Counted from the first letter of the stretch, positions 11,372-22,390 are shown. The stretch is DNA of 64,000 nucleotides from Przewalskia tangutica (GCA_029844215.1 CM056738.1:76934093-76998092), one strand, 5' to 3'. Notes: a model not told the origin generated them from the letters alone. Translations and numbers: made by a program.

Positions 11372-12571
11372 TCGTCTATACAACGACGAACATTTGCATT
11401 TCGTCTATACAACGACGAACATCTGCATCTCGTCCATACAACGACGAACATCTGCATCTCGTCTATACAACGACGAACATCTGCATTTCGTCCATACGAT
11501 TTAACATCTGCATTTCGTCCATACAACGATTTAACATCTGCATCTCGTCTATACAACGACGAACATCTGCATTTTGTCCATACAAAGACGTAACATCGCA
11601 TTTCATCCATACAACGCATTTAACATCTGCGTCTATACAACGCATTTAACATCTGCATTTCGTCCATACAACGACGAACATCTGCATCTCGTCCTTACAA
11701 CGACGAACATTTGCATTTCGTCTATACAACGACGAACATCTGCATCTCGTCCATACAACGACGAACATCTGCATCTCGTCCATACAACGACGAACATCTG
11801 CATTTCGTCCATACAACGACGAACATCTGCATCTCGTCTATACAACGACGAACATCTGCATCTCGTCCATACAACGACGAACATCTGCATTTCGTCCATA
11901 CAACGACGAACATCTGCATATCGTCCATACAACGACGAACATCTGCATTTCGTCCATACAACGACGAACATCTGCATTTCGTCCACACAACGCATTTAAC
12001 ATCGCATCTCGTCCACACAACGTTAACATCTGCATTTCGTCCATACAACGACATTTAACATCGCATTTCGTCCATACAACGACGTAACATCTGCATTTCG
12101 TCCATACAACGACGAACATCTGCGTCTAAATCATCTGGCAACGTTAACATCTGCATCTCGTCTATACTGGCGTTAACATCTGCATTTCGTCCATACAACG
12201 GCGAACATCTGCGTCGTTATATAATGACGAACATCTGCATTTCGTCCATACAACGACGAACATCTGTATCTTGTCTATACAACGACGAACATCTGCATTT
12301 CGTCTATACAACGACGAACGTCTGCATTACGCCCATACAAGGTGTCGTCTGCATTACGCCCATACAAGGCGTCATCTGCATTTCGTCTATACAACGACGA
12401 ACATTTGCATTTCGTCTACACAACGACGACAGCGCCCATACAAGGCATCATTTGCATCTCGTCTATACAACGACGAACATTTGCATCTCGTCTATACAAC
12501 GACGAACATCTGCATTTCGTCCATACAACGACGAACATCTGCATCTCGCCTATACAAGACGGCGTATCATC
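11372..12571 (+). repeat. 29-bp minisatellite array in 3' internal region (copy 2)
   Basis: Same 29-bp family as at 3625-4835. The central part (about 11700-11990) is more homogeneous than in copy 1, and the order of variant units differs. The third variant class (TGCATTACGCCCATACAAGG) recurs at about 12322-12450 and is nearly the same as in copy 1. Units were therefore gained, lost or converted inside the array after the duplication, or the assembly is imperfect here. Confidence 0.9.
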
Positions 12572-12896
12572 ACATCACTTCATCAACACCTCTGCATAAC
12601 ATGTCTTTTCCAAAGGCGCGCTCACTTGCAACCCAGTGTCAATCATACTTCGACACTGGGACAAATTTTGAGTTTTGCGTCTGCCTGTTTTATTTCCTAG
12701 CATTGCAGCAACCCAGTGTCTCATAATTCGACACTGGGACAAATTTTAAACAGCTTTGTCTTTTACCTTGGCATCACAGCGACCCAGTGTCGGCTTTTGC
12801 CCATTCTTTGCTTAATCCTTGTTCTAATCCTGACGATGGGACAAAATTGGCCACAAGTCAACGTCTTTGTCCGAAAACTCTTTCATCGTCTCCGGT
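12572..12896 (+). repeat. CCCAGTGTC...GACACTGGG hairpin region between array and LTR (copy 2)
   Basis: Two perfect 9-bp stems, CCCAGTGTC with GACACTGGG, at about 12633-12660 and 12711-12738, each with a loop of roughly 9-10 bases and followed by GACAAATTTT. A third CCCAGTGTC at about 12783 has only a distant, weak partner. No coding potential. Confidence 0.55.
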
Positions 12897-12910
12897 CAAA
12901 GAGGGACAAC
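12897..12910 (+). other. Polypurine tract before the right LTR
   Basis: Same purine-rich stretch as at 5153-5166, ending directly at the LTR start at 12911. Confidence 0.65.
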
Positions 12911-13364
12911 TGTTGACACCCAATTTTGACCCATCTTTTAGGCATTTCTTGCAATTTTAAGCATTTTAGGACACCGCATTTTTATCATCATTTTTGACAT
13001 TTTGTATATTTTTTACATAACATTCTATGTTGTTTATTCTTGTAAATTGACATCATGTTTTGTTTTTTACCTTTAATTAGGTATTAAACATTTTTTAGCA
13101 TCTCTTTGAATAATTAACTGACACCCCGTCTTTACTTTTAATCAGACATTAAATATTTGCTAAATATTGTATTTTATTATTATTGCATCAGACATTGACA
13201 TTTTAATAATTTGTATCTTTAAATAATTTTCTTTTAAATAATTAATCCATTTTGCATTTTGTCAAAATCGGTCGATCCAAGGCAATCTGAATCACCCAAT
13301 TCGTCAAAAATCGAAGCCCAATGAGGCCCAATACACCTTTAATCTTTTCCTCCAATACTCAAAA

Positions 13365-13463
13365 CCTAATACCCAATAACGATACCCAATGCCCAATACT
13401 CAATACCCGATACCCAAAGCCCAATACCCCAAACCCTAAACCTAATTTCACCCTATAAAACCT
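13365..13463 (+). promoter_or_regulatory. LTR promoter in right LARD LTR
   Basis: Same arrangement as at 5625-5728: CCAAT-like units, AAACCCTAAACC, then TATAAAA at about 13456-13462. Two of the CCAAT-like units have point changes here (AACGATACCC, CCCGATACCC). Confidence 0.58.
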
Positions 13464-14299
13464 ACCCTACTTACCCTATTTTGGACCCACGACAGCCTCT
13501 TTCCTCACTCCTGCCTCCCCGTCAACCCTACCTCACCTGCTATAACCCCAGTAGTGCCCTAACTCCTCACTTTAAACCTCACCACTACTTTACTCCACAG
13601 TGTGCGAAAACAAGAAAATCAGCCCTCCCCATTATTCATTTTTCTTTTTAAATCCTCTCATTCCCATCGCGCCGCCGCCTTTCGCGGAGCTCCAAGCTCC
13701 GCGAACCCCTTTAACAACGGCCACCTCACTCTCTCACACCTCTCCCGCACAAACCTCGCCTCTCCTGCGCTCCGTCGACCACCACCATTGAACATTCCCC
13801 ACACACACACTTCCGTTGCCATCTTCCCTATCCTCAACTCGTCGCTACACCGCGTAGCTCGGCGAAGTCACGCCGCCGAGTTCGAACACCAACCGTCGAT
13901 GGCCGATCGCTCGCGAACACCCATTGTTCGAACCGTCAACTGCTTGTCGGCGAACCATTACTTTCCCGTCGCCATCTCCATCGAACCCACCACTGGGGTG
14001 GAGTCGCTCCGGCGATAGCCGTGGAAGTGACGCCGCCCATTTCCGTTTGCTCGTTTATATTTTGTTTGGTATGTTGTTGGTTGTGGATTGATTTCTCCTT
14101 TTTAGATGGCGGTGGAGTTTTTAAACTCGGCGACTTTCATTTTTGCCTTATTAGATGACATTATAGGGTGCACTCATGTTTCTTCTTTGTTTCTTATCTG
14201 TTTTTTCGTGAAATATTTTCGGCTGGTACTAGTCCTTTTTCTTAGTATTTTTGTTCTATCTGGGGTTTGCAGCTTGTCTTCATTTTTTTTTCATGTTCA

Positions 14300-14404
14300 A
14301 TGGCCTCAAGTGCTTCAAGATTCATCAAGTGTGTTATTGTTGGTGCTGTTGGCAAGACTTGTATGCTTATTTGCTACACCAGTAATAAGTTCCCCACTGT
14401 TTTC
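14300..14404 (+). pseudogene. ROP/RAC small GTPase first-exon fragment captured in an LTR (right copy)
   Basis: Same fragment as at 6577-6681, at the same place in the second LTR, with the same 6-bp P-loop deletion and the same loss of switch I. The pyrimidine tract and TTTGCAG upstream are also kept (about 14253-14272). The flanking LTR sequence differs by small indels, but the GTPase part is unchanged by eye. It is a passenger fragment, not a gene. Confidence 0.82.
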
Positions 14405-15389
14405 CAGCGAGTTGTGTCGCTGATGTTTCCATTGTCCGTCGGATGTCGGGATTGATTTTGTGGTTGGCCCTTTATTTACTTTATTAAAGCGATTTAGAAC
14501 AAATACTACACTGTTGGTATTTACTGATTTGAACAAGATACTACACTTGTCTGGCCAATGAAAAAGTTATCCGTCGATTTTTGAGGCCTCCATAGTTGCA
14601 AAGACGGAAAATAAAATAAATGAAGCTTTCTGGGCAATGATGATTTCTTCCACTTACCGGATAACCAACATGCGTGTTGGCAAGAACGCATGACCGCACT
14701 TGTTTAAGCCGTCCTACTTTATATTTTTACATATCTGAGCCCTCCGTGTTTAAAACTATTATTGTTTCGGCACGGATCCGAAGGTTTTATTTATTTTATT
14801 ATTTTAGTAATATTGGCCGATGAAGGAATCTCCGTCTGATTTCCAAGGCCTCCCTGTACAAAGACGGATTTATTTTTGGCTTTATTTATTAATTATTGCT
14901 ATTACTTTAAAAATTATTTATTTTATTACTAACACTTTACTAAGTGTCTATCACGCAGTGCAGAAGATCATCTTGTGCGTAAAGCCTAAAAGGGTTAAAG
15001 ATGTCCCGATTCTTATCTCATGTCGCATTTAATTTTAGTTTTACTTTTGTATTGCATTTTATTTTAACAGTAATTTATGTAAAAATGCTTAGAATAGGTA
15101 GAATAAAAGTCAATACATAATTAATCTAGGGTTGAACGGATAACCGCAAGTTAGCGGATCTTAAAGGATGCCTAATCCCTTCCCTTTAGGATAATAAAGA
15201 ACCCTGATCCAGAATCTCGCATAGCTTTCGCAGACCATTGAATGGAGATCATTAATTGCAGTATTTCTATTGCAATAAATCAAGTGTCCTAATTTACTTA
15301 AATAATTAGGTGGCGACTCCTTAAATACATCTAGGAATCAACCATACGTGGCACTCCCGTTTCGACTCCGGTTAAAATGGGGTGTTACA

Positions 15390-16866
15390 AGTACCATGTC
15401 AGTTAAAGCGGTTCAGACACCAGTGAGATGCGAAATTTATGGGGGTCCCCATACCTTTGATAGGTGTACAGCAGTGGACCCAAATAATGTGCCCATGGAG
15501 CAGGTTCAGGCAGTGGGGAATTTTCAGAGGCCCTACAACAATGCATTCTTCAACACATATAATCTGGGGTGGAGAAATCACCCAAATTTTTCATGGAAGA
15601 ATGAACAAGGGCAGTAACCACAATTTCAGGCATCATACTCACATCAGTTCAGCCCACCAGACTCACAAGAAAAGTCAGATGAAATAAGAGAAATAAGAGC
15701 AGCACTGATGACCTTGGCTAAATCCCATACATAATCCAACAACTCCCAGACTCAATTCATGAAGAAGACCACCCAGTTCATGACCGAGACTAGGTCATCC
15801 ATCAGGAGTTTGGAAACACAGGTGGAACAGCTGGAGAACACGTTGAATAATAGAGAGCAAGGTAACCTTCCTAGTAATACAATGATGAATCCAAGGGAGC
15901 AATGCCAAGCAATGAGTTTGAGAAGTGGGAAGCAGTTAGAGCAGAGGACACCCCAACCAGTGGTTGAAAAGGAGAAGGATGTAGAGAAGACAGTTGAGGT
16001 AGAATATGAGGGGGTTACTGATGACCGTCCTGTTTTAGAGAAGGCTCCACCCGCAGTGATGAGGGAGTATACAAACAAAAAAATTTACCCTCAAAGACTG
16101 CAGAAGAAGAATTTGGATAAGCAGTTTTCAAAATTTTTGGAGGTATTCAAAAAACTGCATATCAATCTTTCATTCATAGAAGTTTTGGAGCAGATGCTAG
16201 CTTATGTGAAATTCATGAAAGATATCCTATTTAAGAAGAGGAAGCTGACAGATTATGAGACAATGGTGCTGACAGAGGAGTTCAGTGCTATATTGCAGAA
16301 AAAACATCCCCCTAAGTTGAGAGACCCGGGGAGTTTCACCTTACTTTGCACCATAGGGAGTGTTACATGCAAAAGGGCTTTATGTGATTTGGGGTCAAGT
16401 GTCAATCCTATGCCCATCTCTATGTTCAAAATACTTGGTTTGGGGGAAGCGAGACCAACCACAGTCACCCTACAGCTAGCTGATCGCTCGATTGTGCATC
16501 CTCAAGGAATTATTAAAGATGTGTTGGTACAAGTGGGTAAATTCATCCTCTGATTTCCTCATTTTAGACATGGATGAAGATGAGAATATGCTCATGATCC
16601 TTGGGATACCATTCCTAGCTACAGGGAGAGCCCTCATTGATGTTGAAAAGGGGGAGTTAAAACTCAGAGTCCAAGGTGAGGAAATGGTATTCAAAGTCTT
16701 CAAGCAGCCCACTGAACCTCAAGTCGATGTTATATGCTTTGTTGTCAGTGTAATTGATAAAAAGGCTCCTCATGAAAGTTCCAAGGGTACTGATGCCCTT
16801 GATGGTAAGAATTCTACACCCATAAATGATGTTGTGGATGAGAACAAGGGAATGAATCCTTCTTAA
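15390..16866 (+). pseudogene. Athila gag C-terminus and aspartic protease, broken
   Basis: One frame runs from the LARD junction to about 16553. It has a zinc knuckle near 15429-15470 with the second Cys replaced by Tyr (CEIYGGPHTFDRC), then NLGWRNHPNFSW, a coiled-coil-like MTETRSSIRSLETQVEQLENTL stretch near 15780-15850, and a protease domain with CDLGSSVNPMP in the active-site position. In-frame TAA stops fall at about 15615 and 15732. A small deletion near 16550 shifts the frame; the C-terminal protease part (IPFLATGRALIDVEKGEL) continues in the next frame to a stop near 16866. In the family, gag packages the element RNA and the protease cuts the polyprotein. This copy is not functional. 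Confidence 0.82.
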
Positions 16867-16967
16867 ATAAGTCATGTGAAAAAGAAAAAGAGAAGGATGA
16901 GGAAAATAGTGCTAAAGTGGATATGCAGAGGGGACAATATACCCACTTGATTTAGTAAGTAACATGC

Positions 16968-17017
16968 GTCCGGCTAAAAGACGTTAAAGACAGAGCCACT
17001 TGGGAGGCAACCCAAAG
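16968..17017 (+). other. Conserved Athila post-pol block
   Basis: GTCCGGCTAAAAGACGTTAAAG, with a gap, then TTGGGAGGCAACCCAA. The same block stands right after the integrase stop in the second Athila (54912-54959). In this element it follows the protease directly, which places one side of the pol deletion. The end TTGGGAGGCAACCCAA is nearly palindromic and could form a short hairpin. Function unknown. Confidence 0.65.
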
Positions 17018-18442
17018 TTTTAAATTATGTTATTTCAAGTTTTGTTTTAGTTTATTTTATTTTATCTTGAACAGTCTCACGATCTGGTGTGTTAGTGTTT
17101 TTGGATGACAGATAAAGGAAGGGGCTCACTCCAAAGGACGAAGGCTTCATAATGCAGAAAACTGGAGGACACTGGAATTTTTCGTAATTAGCACCATGAT
17201 TCGAGTCAAGGATCGCGGTTCCTCCCTTGGCGATGTGCCGCGATAATTTTCCTTCCTCCCAGACCTCCGTTATGACCGATGTGTTGTGTCAGTAAGTTAT
17301 CCCTTTATTTTTTGTCTTCACACATTGAGGACAATGTGTCGATTAAGTTTGGGGGTGTCTTATTATTTTTTAGTATTTTTGATTTGTCTTTGTGTTGTTT
17401 TATGTGTTTTTGAGTCATAATTGTTTTTATGGATCATGCATGTTGTAGTTGCTAACGATATTGAGTGGATAAGGTGAGATAATGTAATGAAATTGAAAGC
17501 AAAAATTTGTGTGCTTAAGTTAGATATGACAAAAATTCATGACATCTAATTCTTTAGGATATTTATGTTTAGCTTATGTGTGTCGGTTATGGAAAGAAAG
17601 GTTGAAAAATGTCTAGAAAATTTGTTTTCTTGTTATTTGAGGCGAAATAGTTAAGATGTACATGTTTAGGGAGATGATTCAGACATTTTTTTGATAGCCC
17701 TTCTTACCATTCATTATCTATCCTGACATCAATTGTATCACTAGTCAGTCCATTTGAGCCTAAAATAAGATCTTTCTTTGACACCCTATGATTCCCGATT
17801 TGTGTCATAAGTACTAATTGAAAGTTATTGGGATGAAAAGTGTTGAAAAATAATGAAAAGAGAGTGAAAAATTTGATGCAACCCAATGAAAAATATGCAA
17901 AAATCTAAGTTTGGGGTGCTTGTTATTTATAATGTATCTCATTCTCTCAAAAGAAAAGAGGGGGAAAATCGGTATGAGATTAAAAAGAAAATCAAAAAGA
18001 AGGAGAAATAGTTGAATGAAAAATGCTTAGTGTATGTAATTTGAGTCTAAATGCCTACTTTTACCTACCCCTGTATAAGCCTACATTACAACCAGTGAAA
18101 GTCATGATGATCTTTAATATGTATGTCTATGATTAGTGGAGAATATCAAATAAACAGGTCTATAACGTTTGGAAAAGATTGAATGAATTGACATGCATAG
18201 GGTAGGTATTTGTATTTCCAATTGATCATGATCTAAGTGAATTTGCGAAATATCTAACTTGAAATTCTAGATTGCTAATTATTCATGCTATGTATGTTCT
18301 AACATATTATCCCAACTTTCACCCATGATTTTGAAGAAGCGTTGCTATAACTACATGATCCATTTCATAGAGTCTTTGTTTTTATTTTTGTTTTTGTTTT
18401 GTGCTTTACTCGAGGGTGAGTAAAGGGTAAGTTTGAGGTGTT
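17018..18442 (+). other. Athila 3' non-coding spacer (no env frame)
   Basis: AT-rich, with no env-like frame. Stretches such as GGACAATGTGTCGATTAAG and GTTTGGGGGTGTC (about 17328-17360), TTTGACACCCTATGATTCC (about 17775), and CCTACATTACAACC (about 18078) recur in the same order in the other Athila (55420-56200). The purine-rich AAGTTTGAGGTGTT at 18429-18442 is the probable polypurine tract. Confidence 0.65.
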
Positions 18443-19831
18443 TGTTGAGTGTATTTTATACACTCTATTGAGTCCTTTTTAGTTAGTATTTTACTCTTTT
18501 ATTTTGCGTTTAGTATAGTGTTAGGTATGTTTTTCTTTCTTTTGTGTCACAACGGTTATAAAGGAGAGAATACTACTTTTGAGGACGAAATGAGCTTAAT
18601 TGAGATGCAAATTGCACAAGCACAGCCTAAGAAATATAGCCTAAAAAGTGCCACGAAGAATAGAACAAACCAGGCGGAACCGAACAGGAATCAAAGAGGC
18701 ATCGCGGTGCCTGGCTAAGCACCACCGTGGTGCCATAGAACTGCGGTCAAGAAGAATTAGCGTCGCGGCGTAAAATTTCCAGAAAGTCCGAAACTAAATC
18801 ACCGTCGAAGGCACCGCGGTGCCATATTTAAAGTAGCCAACAGTTATTTCGTGAGCAATTAGCACCGCGGTGCCTGGCATCAGAACCGCGGTGTCGACGC
18901 GTATTTTCAGAAAAGTTGGGTCGAAATTGGACAAGGATAAAAGGGTATGAAGCAAGGTTTTTCTCAGATATAAATACCCTAACCCTGTCATATTCTATGA
19001 GAGAACTTTAGAGAAGAGAACGACGGCTACAAGCTACAATTGGAGACATCTTATTGTTCAAGTTATTTTTTTTCCTTTACTTTATTTCAGTTTATGTTGG
19101 ATTGTAATATAGTTCTTGATATGACAATGTTTAGGAGCTATTTACTTTAGTAGGGTTTCCATCGAATCTTCTTGAAGCTTTTTCATATAGTTAATGCATA
19201 GTTTTTGAATTCTTCTTCAGCATATTAAGATCTATTCAATATTGCTTTGATTGTTTGATGATTAACTAGCTATTAATTGTCATAACTTATATAATTTCGA
19301 ATCGAGATCCGAGAGGGGAGATTTGAATATGTTGTAATTGTCTAGACATAGGTTAAAATCGTGGACGAAAGTACCTCGATACTTGTATAGTATTTAAGGT
19401 TATTGTTTTTAATCCTCCTGTGTGGTAAAATCTATCATAGAAATATAGAAGGTTTCTGCACAAGGTTGAGCTTTTGTATGTCCTAACCGGAATATAATGA
19501 CAGATTAGTTAACCTGCTATCTTAATAAGAAGAAAAATCATTAGCATTGTATTAACACGTGAAAGAGTGGATAGTTGAGGAGATTGGAACCCTATTTCCT
19601 TCATAACTGTTATAAACCCAAAGTATTATAGTCTTTAGTTTATTTTCTGCACTTAGTCATAATTCGTAGTTTAAAATCCTCAAACTAAAAGAACGTAAAC
19701 CAAATAGATACCATAGGATAGATAATCGGTACTTGATAAATCAGTCTTTGTGGACGATAAACTCTGTCTTACAGATCTTTATTACTTAAACGATACGTAC
19801 ACTTGCGTAAGCACTTAGAAATATCGCAACA
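18443..19831 (+). repeat. 3' LTR of the pol-less Athila
   Basis: Starts TGTTGAGTGTATTTTATAC and ends AAATATCGCAACA. The ends match the inverted solo LTR at 22794-23973. U3 holds five or more GC palindromes (18698-18898), then a TATA box. The 3' part contains TCGTGGACGAAAGTACC, GATACTTG and GGACGATAA, also found in the other Athila LTRs here. Confidence 0.8.
18698..18898 (+). promoter_or_regulatory. Cluster of GC palindromes upstream of the TATA box (Athila LTR)
   Basis: Copies include GGCATCGCGGTGCC (18698-18711), CACCACCGTGGTG (about 18719), GGCACCGCGGTGCC (18810-18823, a perfect 14-bp palindrome), AGCACCGCGGTGCC (18861-18874) and AACCGCGGTGTCG (about 18885). A TATA box, TATAAAT, follows at 18969-18975. 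A protein-binding or methylation-dependent role is possible but only inferred from position. Confidence 0.6.
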
Positions 19832-20889
19832 CTTCTCTGTGATATTAGGTCGACCAAGTCATTGGCCAAATGCACGAGACATATTTGAGATATGATCTAG
19901 TTGTCGACTAATATAGATGAGATAAAGTGATCAAGCCATTTGGATAGACACTTGGCAAATACTAAGCTTGATCGAGTGTGTTGAGAATGAAAGGAGTTTA
20001 TCATTCCGCGTAGATGTTGTGTTTACTAAGAGTCTTGTAAACATACTTCACACATTAAGTTCATCACCGGCGCAGTCTAGGAGTTCCGTGTGACCCTTAA
20101 TTTGATTAAGTGTCGATGTGAGAAGGCCTAAAGGGTCACACTAAGTCGATTGTCTTTTCGGTCTAAGGATATATTGAGAGAGGATAAAATATTCAATTTA
20201 GAATTGAGATATTTTAACCAATAATAAATTATGAGATAAATTCCATTTGATGGAAATTATTTAATTAAGTCAAAATTAGATTTTGGATTTAATCAAAAAT
20301 TAAAATGTGCAGAAATATTGGAAAAACAGGGGCGCTTGGCTAGGAGGTGAGTGGCTGATGCGATAGTGGGCGATTCGGTGGCCCACTGCAACTCGGTTTT
20401 GTTTTTAAGCCTAATCCCAGTTTGATTTGTATCATAATCTCTCCTATATATTCAGCACTTAACATCATAATTTAGGTTACAAAAAAAAGGTTACACCAAT
20501 TCTACATAGAATTGACACATACTTTCTTACTTTCTGAACTTAGAGTTCAGAGATTAAAATCCTCTCAAACCTCTGCCAAGATTTCCTGGCTTTTCTGACA
20601 GAGGAGTATACCGTAGCGAGGGCTTACACCCGAAGAGACAACCGCGTGCGCACCCTTTAGTAGAGATTCAAAATATCAACTGTAAGTTTATATTTCATGT
20701 CTTTACAGATTTCAATTGTAACGTAATCATACCAGACGACTTTGTTGGGGCAAGTAAGTTAACAAAAAAACTTTAAACTTCTGTTGTGCCTTACTTGTGT
20801 GTTTTAGACCAAACACAACTAAATAAGATAAATAAATTACACTAAAGAACACAAAGTAGCATGAATGAATCAAACTAGAGGGGACTATA
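19832..20889 (+). repeat. LTR-like non-coding sequence, family unknown
   Basis: Begins after the Athila LTR and has LTR-like features: a possible start TGTGATATTAGG at 19838, a TATA-like CCTATATATTC near 20441, a leader-like stretch, and a possible end TAAGTTAACA near 20767. I found no second copy and no matching target duplication. It may be a truncated or solo LTR. Confidence 0.35.
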
Positions 20890-20984
20890 AAGCACTAATA
20901 CGCCTATAAGTGAGGTAGGTTAATCGAGCCTACAGTAATAACACTACACTATTATTTTGTAAGCGTAAGTATGACTACGCTCGA

Positions 20985-21455
20985 TTACCTACTACTCTTC
21001 TACCCTAATTCGTGTCCTCCACAACCCCCTATCTAAGGTAATGTCCTCAGTAAGTTGCGCGTGTGTCATATCTCATCTAATCACCTCTCCCCAATACTTC
21101 TTCGGCTTACTTCTACCCCTCCTGAACCCGTCCATAGCCAATCTCTCACCTCCGCACTGGGGCATTCATGTCTCTCCTCTGCACATGCCCGAACCATCTC
21201 AATCTCGCTTCACGCATCTTATCCTGCACCGAGGCCACCCCCACTTTATCTCGTATATCATTATTTCTAATTTTGTCTCTCATTGTATGCTCACACCTCC
21301 ATCTCAGCATCCTCATCTCTGCAACTCTCATTTTTTGTATGTGCGAAGTTTTAACTGGTCAACACTAACATAGTCAATCTAACCATCAACCTATTGAACT
21401 TGCCTATAAATTTTGGTGGCACATTTTTGTCGCACAAGACTCCCAACAAAGTAAC
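20985..21455 (-). pseudogene. RTE-type LINE, C-terminal ORF fragment
   Basis: Read on the minus strand from about 21455, the frame gives GVLCDKNVPPKF, then (after an in-frame TGA where the family has Trp, near 21367) SHIQKMRVAEMRMLRW, DIRDKVGVASVQDKMREAR, LRWFGHVQRRD, PKKYWGEVIR, and a natural stop near 20990. These are the conserved end motifs of plant RTE-like LINE polyproteins, downstream of the RT catalytic core. The endonuclease and RT core are absent, as expected for a 5'-truncated insertion. The element's 3' tail probably extends to about 20890. An extra stop also occurs after EVIR. It is not functional. Confidence 0.8.
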
Positions 21456-22224
21456 AATACAATTATTTATTTCTCTATTAGCTCATCAATTTTGGACCTT
21501 TGTTCTTATATGGTAATGACATCTGACTTATCAATAAAAACCATATATAGTACATTTTGTAGGGATTCGTTGTATCTTAATAAATTGACCATATTAAATT
21601 AGTATAGCTAGCTGTCTAATTTATTTTGGTGGAACAAGCAGATTACAAGTCTTTGGATGAGTCAAGTCATTCCCTTTCAAGTACTACTATTAAATGCAAA
21701 AGAACGAAGTTCGTTGGAAGTTCATATCAAAATAATAAATAGGTTTTCCATTCATATCTTAAAATTGAAATCTTTTAGCTGTGTGTTTGTCCTTCTTTAA
21801 ATCTCAACCCAATTGAACTTGAAGTAATGTCCTGCATGATGTGCACTGTCCTATCAGCTTCATATTGCCATATTAGCCCATGCTGTGTGTACAATTATTT
21901 TGGATGTAGGTGTCAGATTTAGAAATAATTCCCTTTGAAATTTCCTCACTTTCGCAGAGTACGAATATTTTTACCAGATGTAAAAGTAAGTTCTATAGAA
22001 CGCTTATTTTATAAAGACGAATGTCTTCAAAATGTAGAAGCTAATATAAAAGTATAGTCATACAAAACTAAGAAAAAATAAGAAATGATCACATCAACTA
22101 AAAGGTGTAAATAGAACATATACAAAGTAAAACGATAGAAAATGATACTAGAAGATAGTCTAAATGGTTTAGTCATGACTTAACACGGCTTCTAAATGTA
22201 CCAAGGGTATAGTGTAACACCATC
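21456..22224. other. AT-rich spacer without recognised feature
   Basis: No reading frame, repeat or element end that I can support. It lies between the LINE fragment and the left end of the CACTA element. Confidence 0.5.
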
Positions 22225-22390
22225 CACTGAAAAAATATCTACGGTGACGGTTAAAAATTGTCATCGAAGGGGTGAATGACGGTTTTTGTAAGTGTCATTA
22301 TAGCATGTGTCACTGTAGGTCCTTCATAGATAACGATTTACATAACTGTCACATAATATGTGACGGACATAAACCGTCACACATTTGGTC
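22225..22390 (+). repeat. Left terminal and subterminal repeats of CACTA element
   Basis: Terminal CACTGAAAAAATATCTACGG followed by repeated TGACGGTT, TGTGACGG and ACCGTCAC motifs. These face their counterparts at the right end in inverted orientation. Confidence 0.65.

Larger units (their letters stand above)
1..15389 (+). mobile_element. Tandem non-autonomous LTR retrotransposon (LARD-like, Ogre/Tat-like ends), left edge cut by window
   Basis: The order is internal region (1-5166), LTR (5167-7678), internal region (7679-12910), LTR (12911-15389). Base 1 corresponds to base 7748, so the period is about 7.74 kb. Both LTRs begin TGTTGACACCC and end GTGTTACA. A purine-rich tract precedes each LTR, and a primer-binding-site-like TGGCGACTCCACTGGGGA follows the first one. 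No frame in either internal region resembles gag, protease, RT, RNase H or integrase, so the element must depend on another element's proteins. The shared central LTR suggests unequal recombination between LTRs rather than two insertions. The 3' end abuts an Athila gag frame at 15390, so that Athila was the target. Assignment to the Ogre/Tat group rests only on LTR ends, PBS and the 3' tandem repeats. Confidence 0.8.
12911..15389 (+). repeat. LTR of LARD-like element, right copy
   Basis: Second LTR copy, about 30 bp shorter than the central one through many small indels, mainly in the GC-rich leader and around 13260-13560. It ends GTGTTACA at 15389, directly followed by an Athila gag reading frame. 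The 5-bp target duplication cannot be checked because the left end of the insertion lies outside the window; the right flank begins AGTAC. Confidence 0.88.
15390..19831 (+). mobile_element. Athila-type Ty3/gypsy element with pol deleted; 5' part outside the window
   Basis: The visible part runs from the gag zinc knuckle through protease (15390-16866), a conserved post-pol block (16968-17017), non-coding spacer, and 3' LTR (18443-19831). RT, RNase H and integrase are absent: the protease frame ends about 100 bp before the block that follows integrase in the other Athila at 54912. The LARD-like element is inserted in its gag. Family assignment rests on the protease core (CDLGSS, then IPFLATGRALIDVEKGEL) and on the spacer. 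Confidence 0.8.

Noticed and set aside
11326..12726. The same repetitive frames in the second array
   Set aside because: Same reason: products of the tandem repeat.
19832..20770. Solo LTR with exact borders
   Set aside because: TG...CA ends can be proposed, but the flanking five bases do not match and no second copy is present. Listed only as LTR-like.
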